Position numbers and translations under genes: made by a program
Assembly: GCA_017520425.1 (NCBI GenBank)
Contig: JAFXFO010000024.1
Location: forward strand, 124,001-188,000
DNA: 64,000 nucleotides
Direction: 5' to 3'
Source of the DNA: Lachnospiraceae bacterium
GTDB taxonomy: Bacteria > Bacillota > Clostridia > Lachnospirales > Lachnospiraceae
The notes under the pieces: model-generated
Seen by the model: only the letters and a program-made list of their open reading frames with translations
The model's database searches: none
Told to the model about the DNA's origin: nothing
Part shown: in pieces, positions 44,123 through 52,226 of the stretch
How positions within the stretch are numbered: the first letter of the stretch is position 1
Layout: each line of letters begins with the position of its first letter

Positions 44123-44623
44123 TTAGTTTACTTCCACCTGGCACATTCTCATGGTGGTAAGAGCCGCTTCATGGCTTTCCGGTGTCACACCTGCACAGCA
44201 GCTTGCATCCACGCTTACTTTGATTTCAGGGAAAACAGCCTTCAAAATCAGTGCATTAGACACTACGCAAATGTCCGTACACAAGCCCACCATTTCTACT
44301 TCCTCCAGCTGAAAATCTGCCCAGCCGGTGTAACCGAAATTGGGCTTATTGATATAAATCGCACCGGGCACTTCCAATCCCTCATAAATCTGCCAGCCAT
44401 CGGTTCCCTCGATACAGTGCTCCACCGGCAAATACTTACCTTCATTGGTGGTCAGGTAATCTGCCTGATGAGTATCTCTGGTAAAAATGATTTCATCTCC
44501 GTTTTCCTGATACTCTGCAATTTTCTTCTTCACATTCTCTACGATAGCCACCGCTTCCTTACTACCTAACGCTCCGTCAATAAAATCCTTCTGCATATCC
44601 ACTACGATTAATGTTTTCTTCAT
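44123..44623 (-). CDS. pncA: Nicotinamidase (cysteine hydrolase family)
   Basis: Isochorismatase-fold enzyme of 166 residues converting nicotinamide to nicotinate. Catalytic triad candidates Asp 9 (VVDMQKDF), Lys 93 (INKPNFGYTGW) and Cys 119 (VGLCTDICVVSNAL); metal ligands Asp 50, His 52 (TRDTHQADY) and His 69 (PVEHCIEGTDGW). The start at 44623 follows GGAGGG. First gene of the NAD operon. It competes with NadV for nicotinamide, so the operon seems to serve both the amidated and deamidated routes. Confidence 0.92.
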   Translation of the reverse strand: MKKTLIVVDMQKDFIDGALGSKEAVAIVENVKKKIAEYQENGDEIIFTRDTHQADYLTTNEGKYLPVEHCIEGTDGWQIYEGLEVPGAIYINKPNFGYTGWADFQLEEVEMVGLCTDICVVSNALILKAVFPEIKVSVDASCCAGVTPESHEAALTTMRMCQVEVN

Positions 44624-44653
44624 AATATTGCCCTCCATTTGTTATTTATTTGT

Positions 44654-44716
44654 TATTATCATTTTGATAATATCTGTTTCTGGTATTATCATATTATCAT
44701 TTTGATAATATGTCAA
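44654..44716 (-). promoter_or_regulatory. NAD operon promoter with two identical palindromic operators
   Basis: Minus strand TTGACA (44711-44716), 17 bases, TATGAT (44688-44693). The palindrome TATTATCA-TTT-TGATAATA fills the spacer (44692-44710) and occurs again downstream of the start region (44654-44672); a lone half-site lies at 44684-44691. Such placement is typical of a repressor, and the NrtR-like protein of the same operon is the obvious candidate. Confidence 0.85.
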
Positions 44717-44763
44717 GAACTTTTTTAAACTTTTTCTAAATCCGCAATTTGTTTGTAATAACG

Positions 44764-44797
44764 AAAAATAGCTATCGGTGAACCGATAGCTATTTTT
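44764..44797. terminator. Perfect 15-bp hairpin between divergent operons
   Basis: AAAAATAGCTATCGG, loop TGAA, then CCGATAGCTATTTTT. With U-runs on both strands it can work as a rho-independent terminator in either direction. It lies upstream of both the NAD promoter and the helicase gene, so it probably insulates the two. Confidence 0.75.
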
Positions 44798-44865
44798 ATC
44801 AACACTTCTAGCAAGCATCATACCACATTATGAAATTAAAGTCTAGTATTTATTTAATAATACGT

Positions 44866-44871
44866 TATAAT
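44866..44871 (+). promoter_or_regulatory. Candidate -10 of helicase gene
   Basis: TATAAT 55 bases before the helicase ATG; the region 17 bases upstream is AT-rich without a clear -35. Low-confidence promoter. Confidence 0.4.
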
Positions 44872-44925
44872 AAATTTCAGCATCTCACGTGTAAACCATT
44901 CATCTTTCCTACAAGGAGGCTTTCT

Positions 44926-46971
44926 ATGCAAAAAGATTGGAATCAGGAAATGCAACATTTTGATTATTGCCAAAGTATTATCCGGCATAATCTGCTCCGC
45001 TATGAAGCAGAGTATGACAAATACCATGCACAGGTTCAGGAGCTGTACAAATCCATTAACAGCGGAGACGTAGAGCTTTACAACCAATTGATGACCGCAG
45101 CCAGCTTAGAGGAACATGCTTCACAATCTCTCAGCAAAAACCGGGCGGCTTTTCAAAAGCCCTATTTCGGGCGGATTGATTACACCGACTGTGATTTAGA
45201 ACAGGAGGAACAGGTCTACATCGGCAAAAACGGTATCTTTAAAAACCGCACCGATGTATTAATTGCAGACTGGAGAGCGCCCATTTCCACTGTTTATTAT
45301 GAAAACGAATTGGGCGACGGAGAATATGGCCTGGCTGATGAAAAGCCCATCCCCATCCGCCTTCATCTGAAGCGTACCTATGATGTGGCTGACGGCAAAT
45401 TGAAGGGCTATTATGACTCGGATGTGGCCTCCAATGATGCTCTCTTGGTGCAATACCTCTCCCGTAACAAGGATGCCGTATTGGGTGAAATCATATCCAC
45501 CATCCAAAAGGAGCAAAACGAAATCATCCGCAAATCTCCCTTTGCCAACATTATCGTGCAGGGAGTAGCCGGTAGCGGCAAGACCACCGTGGCCATGCAC
45601 CGCATCTCCTACCTACTTTACAATTACAAGCATCGCTTTGAATCCAATGAATACTGTATTGTAGGCAGCAATGATTTATTACTGAATTATATCACCAGCG
45701 GCCTACCTGAGCTGGATGTACCGAATATCAAGAATTTACGTATGGACCAGCTGTTCATCCGTCTCTGCGAAAAGGACTGGCAAAAAAAGAACCGAGTTGT
45801 TGATCCTGATCAAACAGCACCCTTACGTTGTACCCAAACCTTCATGCAGGAGCTGGACTTATATCTGTTAAACAAAAGAGAAGAATACGTTGATACCGGC
45901 ATCTATACAGACAGTCAGTTGGGCACCATCCTTTCCGCCTCCAACAATGAAACCTTATTCCGTGAAACACCCACTGCCAGCATTTACACCCTTCTGGGTA
46001 TGCTGGATGACAGGGTGAAAACACGTATCAAGTTCCTCATGAGCGGCATGGAAAAAGAACTGATACAGGCGAAACTGAAGGAACATGCAGGACATTATAA
46101 AAACATGCGCCCGAAAGCATCCATCTATGACTTCTATCTGGATTTCCTCACCCAATGGATGCAGGAGCACCCTTGTACCCCTGAGGATTCTGCAAACCTG
46201 CAGACCCACTTAAGCCATCTTGCCTGTAAAGAATACGACTTGTACGACATTGCCGCCCTAGCACTGATTCATTACCGCGTCACCCAAAAGGAACCCAATC
46301 AGGAATTCGGCCTTCTCTTCATGGATGAAGCACAGGACTTCGGCATGGGTGCTTATTATGTATTACGCAAGCTGCTGCCCGCCACCTACTTTACGATTAT
46401 GGGAGATGTGTCACAGAATATAAATTATCACACAGGACTAAACGACTGGTATGAATTACAAAAGCTCTTTCTCACTTCTGAAAAAGACTGCTTTATGCTA
46501 CTGCAAAAGAGCTATCGTAATACCATAGAAATCTCAGAGTATGCCGGCAAAATATTGGAAAAGGCTTCCTTTGGCCGATACAAAATCACTCCTGTGATCC
46601 GCCACGGTGTACCGGTCAACGAAAGACAATTCTGGAGCGATATGGAAATGGCGGAATATGTTTCAGAATTAATGGATGAGATACACCAAAAAGGCTATAT
46701 CACCACAGCTATTATCTGTAATTCGGAGAACGAAGCCACCAGGGTTCGAGAATTATTATCCGACCACATCCCCCTTACGGATGGTCACCTCAATAACTTC
46801 TCTCAGGGAACCATGGTCCTGCCCATACGTCTGGTAAAGGGTCTGGAATTCGATTCGGTTATCCTTTGGAATCCGGATATGAAGCACGGTCTGGAACGTC
46901 CCGAAACAGCCAAACTTCTCTATGTAGCCTGTACCAGAGCCCTACATGAACTCCATATCTTAAATAACTAA
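44926..46971 (+). CDS. helD: HelD-like UvrD/Rep superfamily-1 helicase
   Basis: ATP-dependent protein of 681 residues related to HelD, which in Firmicutes frees stalled RNA polymerase. ATG at 44926 (MQKDWNQEMQHFDY) follows AAGGAGG; upstream in-frame ATGs lack sites. N-terminal region with coiled coil (about 10-70), Walker A QGVAGSGKTTVAMHRISYLL (213-221), Walker B-like LLFMDEAQDFG, LQKSYRNTIEISEYA, and late motifs VKGLEFDSVILWN and LYVACTRALHEL. A hairpin follows the stop. Helicase assignment is firm; the HelD role is inferred from domain order. Confidence 0.85.
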   Translation: MQKDWNQEMQHFDYCQSIIRHNLLRYEAEYDKYHAQVQELYKSINSGDVELYNQLMTAASLEEHASQSLSKNRAAFQKPYFGRIDYTDCDLEQEEQVYIGKNGIFKNRTDVLIADWRAPISTVYYENELGDGEYGLADEKPIPIRLHLKRTYDVADGKLKGYYDSDVASNDALLVQYLSRNKDAVLGEIISTIQKEQNEIIRKSPFANIIVQGVAGSGKTTVAMHRISYLLYNYKHRFESNEYCIVGSNDLLLNYITSGLPELDVPNIKNLRMDQLFIRLCEKDWQKKNRVVDPDQTAPLRCTQTFMQELDLYLLNKREEYVDTGIYTDSQLGTILSASNNETLFRETPTASIYTLLGMLDDRVKTRIKFLMSGMEKELIQAKLKEHAGHYKNMRPKASIYDFYLDFLTQWMQEHPCTPEDSANLQTHLSHLACKEYDLYDIAALALIHYRVTQKEPNQEFGLLFMDEAQDFGMGAYYVLRKLLPATYFTIMGDVSQNINYHTGLNDWYELQKLFLTSEKDCFMLLQKSYRNTIEISEYAGKILEKASFGRYKITPVIRHGVPVNERQFWSDMEMAEYVSELMDEIHQKGYITTAIICNSENEATRVRELLSDHIPLTDGHLNNFSQGTMVLPIRLVKGLEFDSVILWNPDMKHGLERPETAKLLYVACTRALHELHILNN

Positions 46972-46978
46972 ACCGAAA

Positions 46979-47003
46979 ACGGACACTTCCTCTGAAGTGT
47001 CCG
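46979..47003. terminator. Hairpin after helicase gene
   Basis: ACGGACACTTC and GAAGTGTCCGT form an 11-bp stem with a 3-base loop between the convergent helicase and LacI genes. The following TCGTATTATTTC is a weak T-tract. On the minus strand ACGGACACTTC is followed by CGTTTTCGGTTTAG. Confidence 0.7.
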
Positions 47004-47009
47004 TTCGTA

Positions 47010-48034
47010 TTATTTCTTTATCATACCATCTCTATTGGAATAGCGGATTACATCAGAATACTCTAAACGTACCAATTCATAATCCAGCAGAACCGCACGT
47101 CCTTCTCCTCCGTCTAAAAGAAGTTTTAACTCCTGCACGGCAGTTTGTGCAATCTTTCTGAAATCCTGCTTTACGGTATTCATTTGCTGTCCCACATAGC
47201 CCATTAAAGAAATACCGTCAAACCCGCATACCGGGCGGAAAATATCCATGTCTATCAGCGCTCTCATGGCACCGATGGCCATCAAATCCGAAGCACATAC
47301 TATCATATCATGCTCGGCACCTTCTTTTAAGGTAATCTCTCTGGCTACCTTCTCCACAAAATCACCATTTCTCATGGTTAGCTCCATATCATAATCTTTT
47401 GCAAATTGCTTGATGGCCTCCATTCTGGCAGCTGCCACATAGCTTTCCGGCATACCCGATATATAAAGAAGCTTTTTATGAGGTCCCCGATCCATCTCCA
47501 TGGTCTTTTTTGCCACCTCATACTGTGCTTTATATTGATCAATCGACACGTAGGATGTGCTGGCATTGAGTACGGTAGAATCAATGGAAACCACCTTAAA
47601 CTGCTGGCTGCAACCAGCCCCTGAAACTGCTCTTCATCATAACCCATACCGCAAATGATAAAACCGCTTATGGATTGGGACTTCAGATAATTCATCATCT
47701 CCTCCACAGTCTTGTTCTCAAGGCTGGAGAAAAACAAGGTCACTACATCCAGTCCCAATTCACTTGCACAATTCAAGGTACCATAAAGATACTGCATATT
47801 TACTTCATCAACAGGCTGTGTACTGTTGTACAATCGTAATATAATCGCAATTCTTCCCGATTTTTTAGAAGATAATGCGGCAGCCACGGCATTGGGCACA
47901 TATCCCAGCTCATCGATGGCGGCCTTCACTTTTTCTTTGGTCTCTTCGCTCACATTAGGGTAATTATTCAATACCTTGGATACGGTAGAAATCGCTACCC
48001 CTGCATGCTTAGCTACCTCTTTAATTGAAGCCAC
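47010..48034 (-). pseudogene. LacI-family regulator, frameshifted
   Basis: The N-terminal frame (48034 to about 47600) has the LacI helix-turn-helix IKEVAKHAGVAISTVSKVLN and the hinge GYVPNAVAAALSSKK, then the first half of the sugar-binding core up to GFIICGMGYDEEQFQGLVAAS. The remainder of the core (FKVVSIDSTVLNASTSYVS to the end at 47010) continues in another frame. The switch is at about 47594-47612, where the minus strand reads GCAGCCAGCAGTTTAAGG, a repeat-rich stretch prone to slippage or read error. The start is GTG at 48034 after GGAGAGG. Intact, it would be about 340 residues. Either a recent loss of function or a sequencing error. Confidence 0.85.
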
Positions 48035-48092
48035 TTTTCTTCCTCTCCTTTTTTCCTATTTACACAAAGTAAAAACCTTTTACACATATATA

Positions 48093-48121
48093 ATACTAGC
48101 ATTAATTTCCTATTTTGCCAA
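48093..48121 (-). promoter_or_regulatory. Promoter of LacI gene
   Basis: Minus strand TTGGCA (48116-48121), 17 bases, TAGTAT (48093-48098). Downstream, GTAAAAACCTTTTAC (plus strand, 48069-48083) is an imperfect palindrome that could be an autoregulatory site. Confidence 0.7.
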
Positions 48122-48135
48122 GGCTAAAATTATAA

Positions 48136-49884
48136 CTATAAGTTTACCCTTCGATTTCCGCTCAATTCCAGAAAAACCCCATATACGTCCAAGGCTCCGT
48201 ATCCCCACTCCCGATTGGGGTAATCCAATGCATTTGACCTCTTTGCTCCCTTGATAAAGTAATTACGTACCTCTCTGGTATCCGCCAGCGGACTGTTTCC
48301 TTCCACCACCGCCCATTGCATAAACTGTGCCACACCGCCTGCTGCCATAGCCACTGCCAGACTGCTACCGGTCCGATTGCCGTATAAGGTGGGAACATTT
48401 ACTCCGGGAGCCGCCAGCTCCGGCTTTATCTTATCCTCCCTTGTGTATCCTCTTCCCGATTCCAGGAAAAAGCTGTTATTTACGTGATTATAGGTAGTGA
48501 TACTCATAATCTCTTCCCCGTTAGCAGGCTCTGTCAGTGTAGTATCCGGGCCAGCTTCCAAAAAAAACGTTTCACCGCTTAAAAATTGACTGATCGGTAG
48601 CCACATATGAAACCTTCCGTTATAAATCTCCCCCTCTGTCCGGATTTGTATGGTCCAAATCCCCGGAGTAGGAGCCGAAAAACGAAACCGGATAAACTGT
48701 GCTCCCGAACCACTTTCCACCAAAGAACTCTGTATGGCAATCTCCGTATCTTCAAACACAAATCCGTAGGTATTCATTTGGTCTACTCCCAGACGGATAC
48801 CCGGTATGGTTTCCCCACCCGGAGAACGTATACCAATATTGTAGGTATCTGTGGCATTTCCCCAAAACTCCAGCAAAAATCCCCTCTCCCCTTCTCCCAC
48901 ACGGATTTCTACATCCTGACTGCTTCCGGTCACATTCTGCACCCCGAACTGCCCGGCGAAATGATGCCCCGCTATTCCTTCATTTCCTCCGCATACCAAA
49001 AGTGCCCTGCTTCGTTGAAGTGCCACTCTATCCATGTATTTTCCCAAGATAGAATTCCCCGCATGATCTCCCATATTGGTTCCCACTCCCAGGCAAATCA
49101 CCACCGGCCTTCGAAACTCTTCTGCAAACCGATTGACATAAGCAATCCCCATCATAATGTCCGTTTCCTCATAAGCCGGTGTCTCCCCGGGGATAAAATA
49201 ATATTCCCTCAAATACGGCTTGGCCTCCTTCAATTTAACAACCACAATCTCAGCTTCCGGAGCCGCTCCCTGATAGGTACTTCCGCCATTCACACTGCTC
49301 CCTGCTGCAATTCCTGCCATAATGGTCCCATGACGCAGCACATCCGATACCGGCACCAACTCCTGCGGTCTATCACTTCGTAAGGCCTCGTTGATATCCT
49401 CTCTTGTGTACTCCGAGCCAAAGTAAAATCCTTCCGGTGGTTCACCGCTTTGGTCCGTCTGATCCCAAATGGCCCGAATCCTGCTTTCACCGAATCCATC
49501 TAAAAAAGCACTATTCGTATACTCAATACCTGTATCAATAAATGCCAATATGACCCCCTGTCCACGCAGATTAAGGGGCGGACCCTGAAGTTGCTTTATT
49601 CCGCTGCTGACAAGTGCGGAAGGGTCGAAAATCTGTTGTCCTGCACCAGCTTCGCCTTCGGTTTGCATAAGACCGTACAGTTTAGGTACATATTGATACT
49701 GAAACGCACTTTCTTCCAAATCCGGAGCTATATCCCGATTCAAATAGGCCACAGAAAATCTTTCATCCAAGGGAATATAGCACACGTCATCCCCCTCTCG
49801 AATCAATCGCTCTATGGGAAAATCAATGACACCGTCCGCATAGTCATCAGACAGAATCCTTTCCTTGCATCTTAAAACATCCAT
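48136..49884 (-). CDS. S8 subtilisin-like peptidase, Csp-like
   Basis: Subtilase of 582 residues with catalytic Asp 117 (ILAFIDTGIEY), His 185 (VLRHGTIMAGIAAG) and Ser 508 (NRTGSSLAVAMAAGG), and oxyanion Asn 301 (CGGNEG). A jelly-roll-like insertion of about 180 residues (about 315-490) lies between the Asn and the Ser blocks, as in clostridial Csp proteases that act in spore germination. There is no signal peptide; the first 95 residues may be a prodomain. ATG at 49884 follows AGAGG. Monocistronic. Substrate and any role in germination are inferred only. Confidence 0.88.
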   Translation of the reverse strand: MDVLRCKERILSDDYADGVIDFPIERLIREGDDVCYIPLDERFSVAYLNRDIAPDLEESAFQYQYVPKLYGLMQTEGEAGAGQQIFDPSALVSSGIKQLQGPPLNLRGQGVILAFIDTGIEYTNSAFLDGFGESRIRAIWDQTDQSGEPPEGFYFGSEYTREDINEALRSDRPQELVPVSDVLRHGTIMAGIAAGSSVNGGSTYQGAAPEAEIVVVKLKEAKPYLREYYFIPGETPAYEETDIMMGIAYVNRFAEEFRRPVVICLGVGTNMGDHAGNSILGKYMDRVALQRSRALLVCGGNEGIAGHHFAGQFGVQNVTGSSQDVEIRVGEGERGFLLEFWGNATDTYNIGIRSPGGETIPGIRLGVDQMNTYGFVFEDTEIAIQSSLVESGSGAQFIRFRFSAPTPGIWTIQIRTEGEIYNGRFHMWLPISQFLSGETFFLEAGPDTTLTEPANGEEIMSITTYNHVNNSFFLESGRGYTREDKIKPELAAPGVNVPTLYGNRTGSSLAVAMAAGGVAQFMQWAVVEGNSPLADTREVRNYFIKGAKRSNALDYPNREWGYGALDVYGVFLELSGNRRVNL

Positions 49885-49902
49885 AAAAGCCTCTGCTAAA
49901 AT

Positions 49903-49941
49903 AAAAGTCCCTACTATCTTATGCTGACAGCAGGGACTTTT
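49903..49941 (-). terminator. Terminator after P-type ATPase gene
   Basis: On the minus strand AAAAGTCCCTGCT pairs with AGTAGGGACTTTT (one mismatch), followed by ATTTTAG. It separates the ATPase gene from the subtilase gene. Confidence 0.8.
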
Positions 49942-49946
49942 GACCT

Positions 49947-51836
49947 TTACTTTTTATTGAATTCCAAACATCGTATGGCGTTCAGTACTGCAAGAACCAT
50001 TACCCCCACATCCGCAAATATGGCAAGCCACATGTTAGCGATTCCCAAAGCGCCCAATACAAGGCAGATGCCCTTTACACCAATGGCCAAAGCGATATTC
50101 TCATATACGATTCTAAGACATTTTCGACTAATACGGATGGCCTCTGCTACTTTCAGCGGATTATCATCCATCAATACAATATCTGCCGCTTCTATGGCAG
50201 CATCCGAGCCCAAGGCTCCCATGGAGATACCCACATCCGACCGTGTCAATACGGGAGCATCATTGATGCCGTCTCCCACAAATACCAAAGTATGGCCGGG
50301 TGTTTTTTCTTTCAACAGCACTTCCACCTGCCCTACCTTCTGCTCCGGCAGCAGCTCACTTTTCACCTCATCCATACCCAGTCTTGCCGCCACCTTTTCT
50401 GCAACCGTTTTTACATCTCCCGTCAGCATTACCAGCTTACGGATACCGGCTTGCTTTAATCTCTGCATCGCTTCTAAAGACTGTGGTTTTTCTCTGTCCT
50501 CAAGCACCATGCAACCGGCATATTTTCCCTGAACGGCAACATAAACCACCGCCGCTTCTCCCATGGGTTCTACCGCAATACCCATCTGTTCCATGAGTCT
50601 CCTATTGCCTACCCACACCGGCTTTCCATCCACATTGGCACGGATTCCGTATCCACTCAGTTCTTCTACCTCTGAGACACTTTCCTGCTCCGGGGTAATA
50701 CCGCTCTGTTTTTCATAATATGCTACCAGACTCCTACTGATAGGATGGTTGGAAAAGCTTTCCGCATTCGCTGCTATTCTGCACAGTTCCTCTTCTGAAA
50801 AACCTTCCTGCGCATGCACCTCTGTCACTTCAAATACACCCTTTGTCAGGGTTCCTGTTTTATCAAATACCATACATTCCGCTTTAGCCAATGCTTCCAG
50901 ATAATTGGCACCTTTGATCAATATCCCTTTCGCCGATGCTCCCCCGATACCTCCAAAAAAGCTCAAAGGTATGGAAATCACCAAGGCACAGGGACAGCTG
51001 ATTACCAAAAAGGTAAGTGCCCGGATTGCCCATACGCTCCACTGTGCTTCCATTCCCATCGCCAGTATCCGAATTAAAGGCGGCAAAAGTGCCAAGGCCA
51101 ATGCACTGTAACAAACAGCCGGTGTATAGTAATGTGCAGATTTCGTAATAAATTGTTCCGATTTTGCTTTATGCATGGAGGAATTCTCCACCAGTTCCAA
51201 GATTTTTGAAACGGTAGAATCCTCAAATTCTTTCGTTGTTCTGATCTTCAATACACCGGAAAGATTGATGCAGCCACTGACCACATCATCCCCCGCTTTC
51301 ACATCCCGAGGTACACTTTCGCCGGTTAGTGCCGCTGTATTTAAGCAGGATACGCCCTCTAATATCGTTCCATCCAAAGGTATTTTTTCTCCCGGTTTTA
51401 CCAGAATCAGACTTCCCACCGGCACTTCATCCGGATCTGTTTCCTTCCATTGCCCTTCTTTTGTTTCTACATTGGCATAATCGGGACAGATGTCCATTAA
51501 GTCTGCAATATTCTTTCGGCTTTTCCCTACAGCTACACTTTGAAACAATTCACCAATCTGATAAAAAAGCATAACTGCCGTTGCTTCCAAATACTCTCCC
51601 AGCAAAAGGGCACCTACCGTAGCCACCGCCATCAGAAAATTTTCATCAAAAATCTCCCGATTCCAAATTCCCCTTACCGCCTTCTTTAGGATATCATACC
51701 CTATTAACAGATATGGAATCAGATAGAATATCCCATTCAACCAACCTTCCAAAGGTAAAAGGTGTACTATTAGCAGCACCGGTATGGTAAGTAAAATACG
51801 CCAAAACACTTTTTTCTGTTTCGTTGTCATATTCAT
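49947..51836 (-). CDS. Heavy-metal P1B-type ATPase (Zn/Cd/Pb class)
   Basis: Metal-exporting ATPase of 629 residues with TGES (171-174), membrane motif SCPCALVIS (Cys-Pro-Cys 281-283), phosphorylation site DKTGTLTKG (Asp 325), SNHPISRSL and GDGINDAPVL. The last helix has FADVGVMVLAVLNA, whose DVG is typical of the Zn/Cd/Pb subclass. It lacks the usual N-terminal HMA domain; a separate 71-residue HMA protein is encoded 27 bases upstream. Two ATG starts two codons apart are possible (51836 or 51830). Confidence 0.92.
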   Translation of the reverse strand: MNMTTKQKKVFWRILLTIPVLLIVHLLPLEGWLNGIFYLIPYLLIGYDILKKAVRGIWNREIFDENFLMAVATVGALLLGEYLEATAVMLFYQIGELFQSVAVGKSRKNIADLMDICPDYANVETKEGQWKETDPDEVPVGSLILVKPGEKIPLDGTILEGVSCLNTAALTGESVPRDVKAGDDVVSGCINLSGVLKIRTTKEFEDSTVSKILELVENSSMHKAKSEQFITKSAHYYTPAVCYSALALALLPPLIRILAMGMEAQWSVWAIRALTFLVISCPCALVISIPLSFFGGIGGASAKGILIKGANYLEALAKAECMVFDKTGTLTKGVFEVTEVHAQEGFSEEELCRIAANAESFSNHPISRSLVAYYEKQSGITPEQESVSEVEELSGYGIRANVDGKPVWVGNRRLMEQMGIAVEPMGEAAVVYVAVQGKYAGCMVLEDREKPQSLEAMQRLKQAGIRKLVMLTGDVKTVAEKVAARLGMDEVKSELLPEQKVGQVEVLLKEKTPGHTLVFVGDGINDAPVLTRSDVGISMGALGSDAAIEAADIVLMDDNPLKVAEAIRISRKCLRIVYENIALAIGVKGICLVLGALGIANMWLAIFADVGVMVLAVLNAIRCLEFNKK

Positions 51837-51863
51837 CCTTTTATCCTCTTAACAGCCCCTACA

Positions 51864-52079
51864 CTACAAGAAAATCTCACAATCCGCTTCCACCTTTTTG
51901 CAAGCCTTCAAAACCTCCTGCATTACTGCGGTCTCATCCGCACCTTCCTCAAATTCCACCTTCATCTTCTGGGTCATAAAGCTGACAGTTGCCTTTACCA
52001 CGCCGGGCACCTTATTGGCTGCTTCCTCCATCTTCAAAGCACAATTGGCACAATCCACTTCGATTCCGTATTTTTTCAT
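51864..52079 (-). CDS. Stand-alone heavy-metal-associated (HMA) protein
   Basis: Small protein of 71 residues with the ferredoxin-like HMA fold and metal site DCANC (Cys 10, Cys 13). A further Cys 67 lies near the C-terminus (EADCEIFL). ATG at 52079 follows AGGAGG. It is encoded just before the P-type ATPase, which lacks its own HMA domain, so it probably delivers metal to it. Confidence 0.88.
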   Translation of the reverse strand: MKKYGIEVDCANCALKMEEAANKVPGVVKATVSFMTQKMKVEFEEGADETAVMQEVLKACKKVEADCEIFL

Positions 52080-52104
52080 TATATCATCCTCCTATATTAT
52101 ATCG

Positions 52105-52163
52105 GTTTTATATATGTTCCTTTGTTCATATATAAATTTATATTATTTTCCTTCATTTGTCAA
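52105..52163 (-). promoter_or_regulatory. Promoter and ArsR/SmtB-like operator of the metal operon
   Basis: Minus strand TTGACA (52158-52163) is followed 15 bases later by TATAAA. Downstream lies TATATGAACAAAGGAACATA with flanking AT, an imperfect palindrome resembling CzrA/CadC-type operators. No ArsR gene is in the window. Confidence 0.5.
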
Positions 52164-52183
52164 GTATTTATGAATACAAAAAT

Positions 52184-52218
52184 GGCAGAGGATGATTATT
52201 AATTTATCATCCTCTGCC
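52184..52218 (-). terminator. Terminator after clpX
   Basis: GGCAGAGGATGAT and ATCATCCTCTGCC form a perfect 13-bp stem with a 9-base loop; the minus strand continues ATTTTTG. Confidence 0.88.
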
Positions 52219-52226
52219 GTCTTCTG

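Noticed and set aside
47010-48034. Programmed frameshift in the LacI gene
   Set aside because: No slippery heptamer or downstream structure was seen, and LacI regulators are not known to use frameshifting; mutation or read error is simpler.
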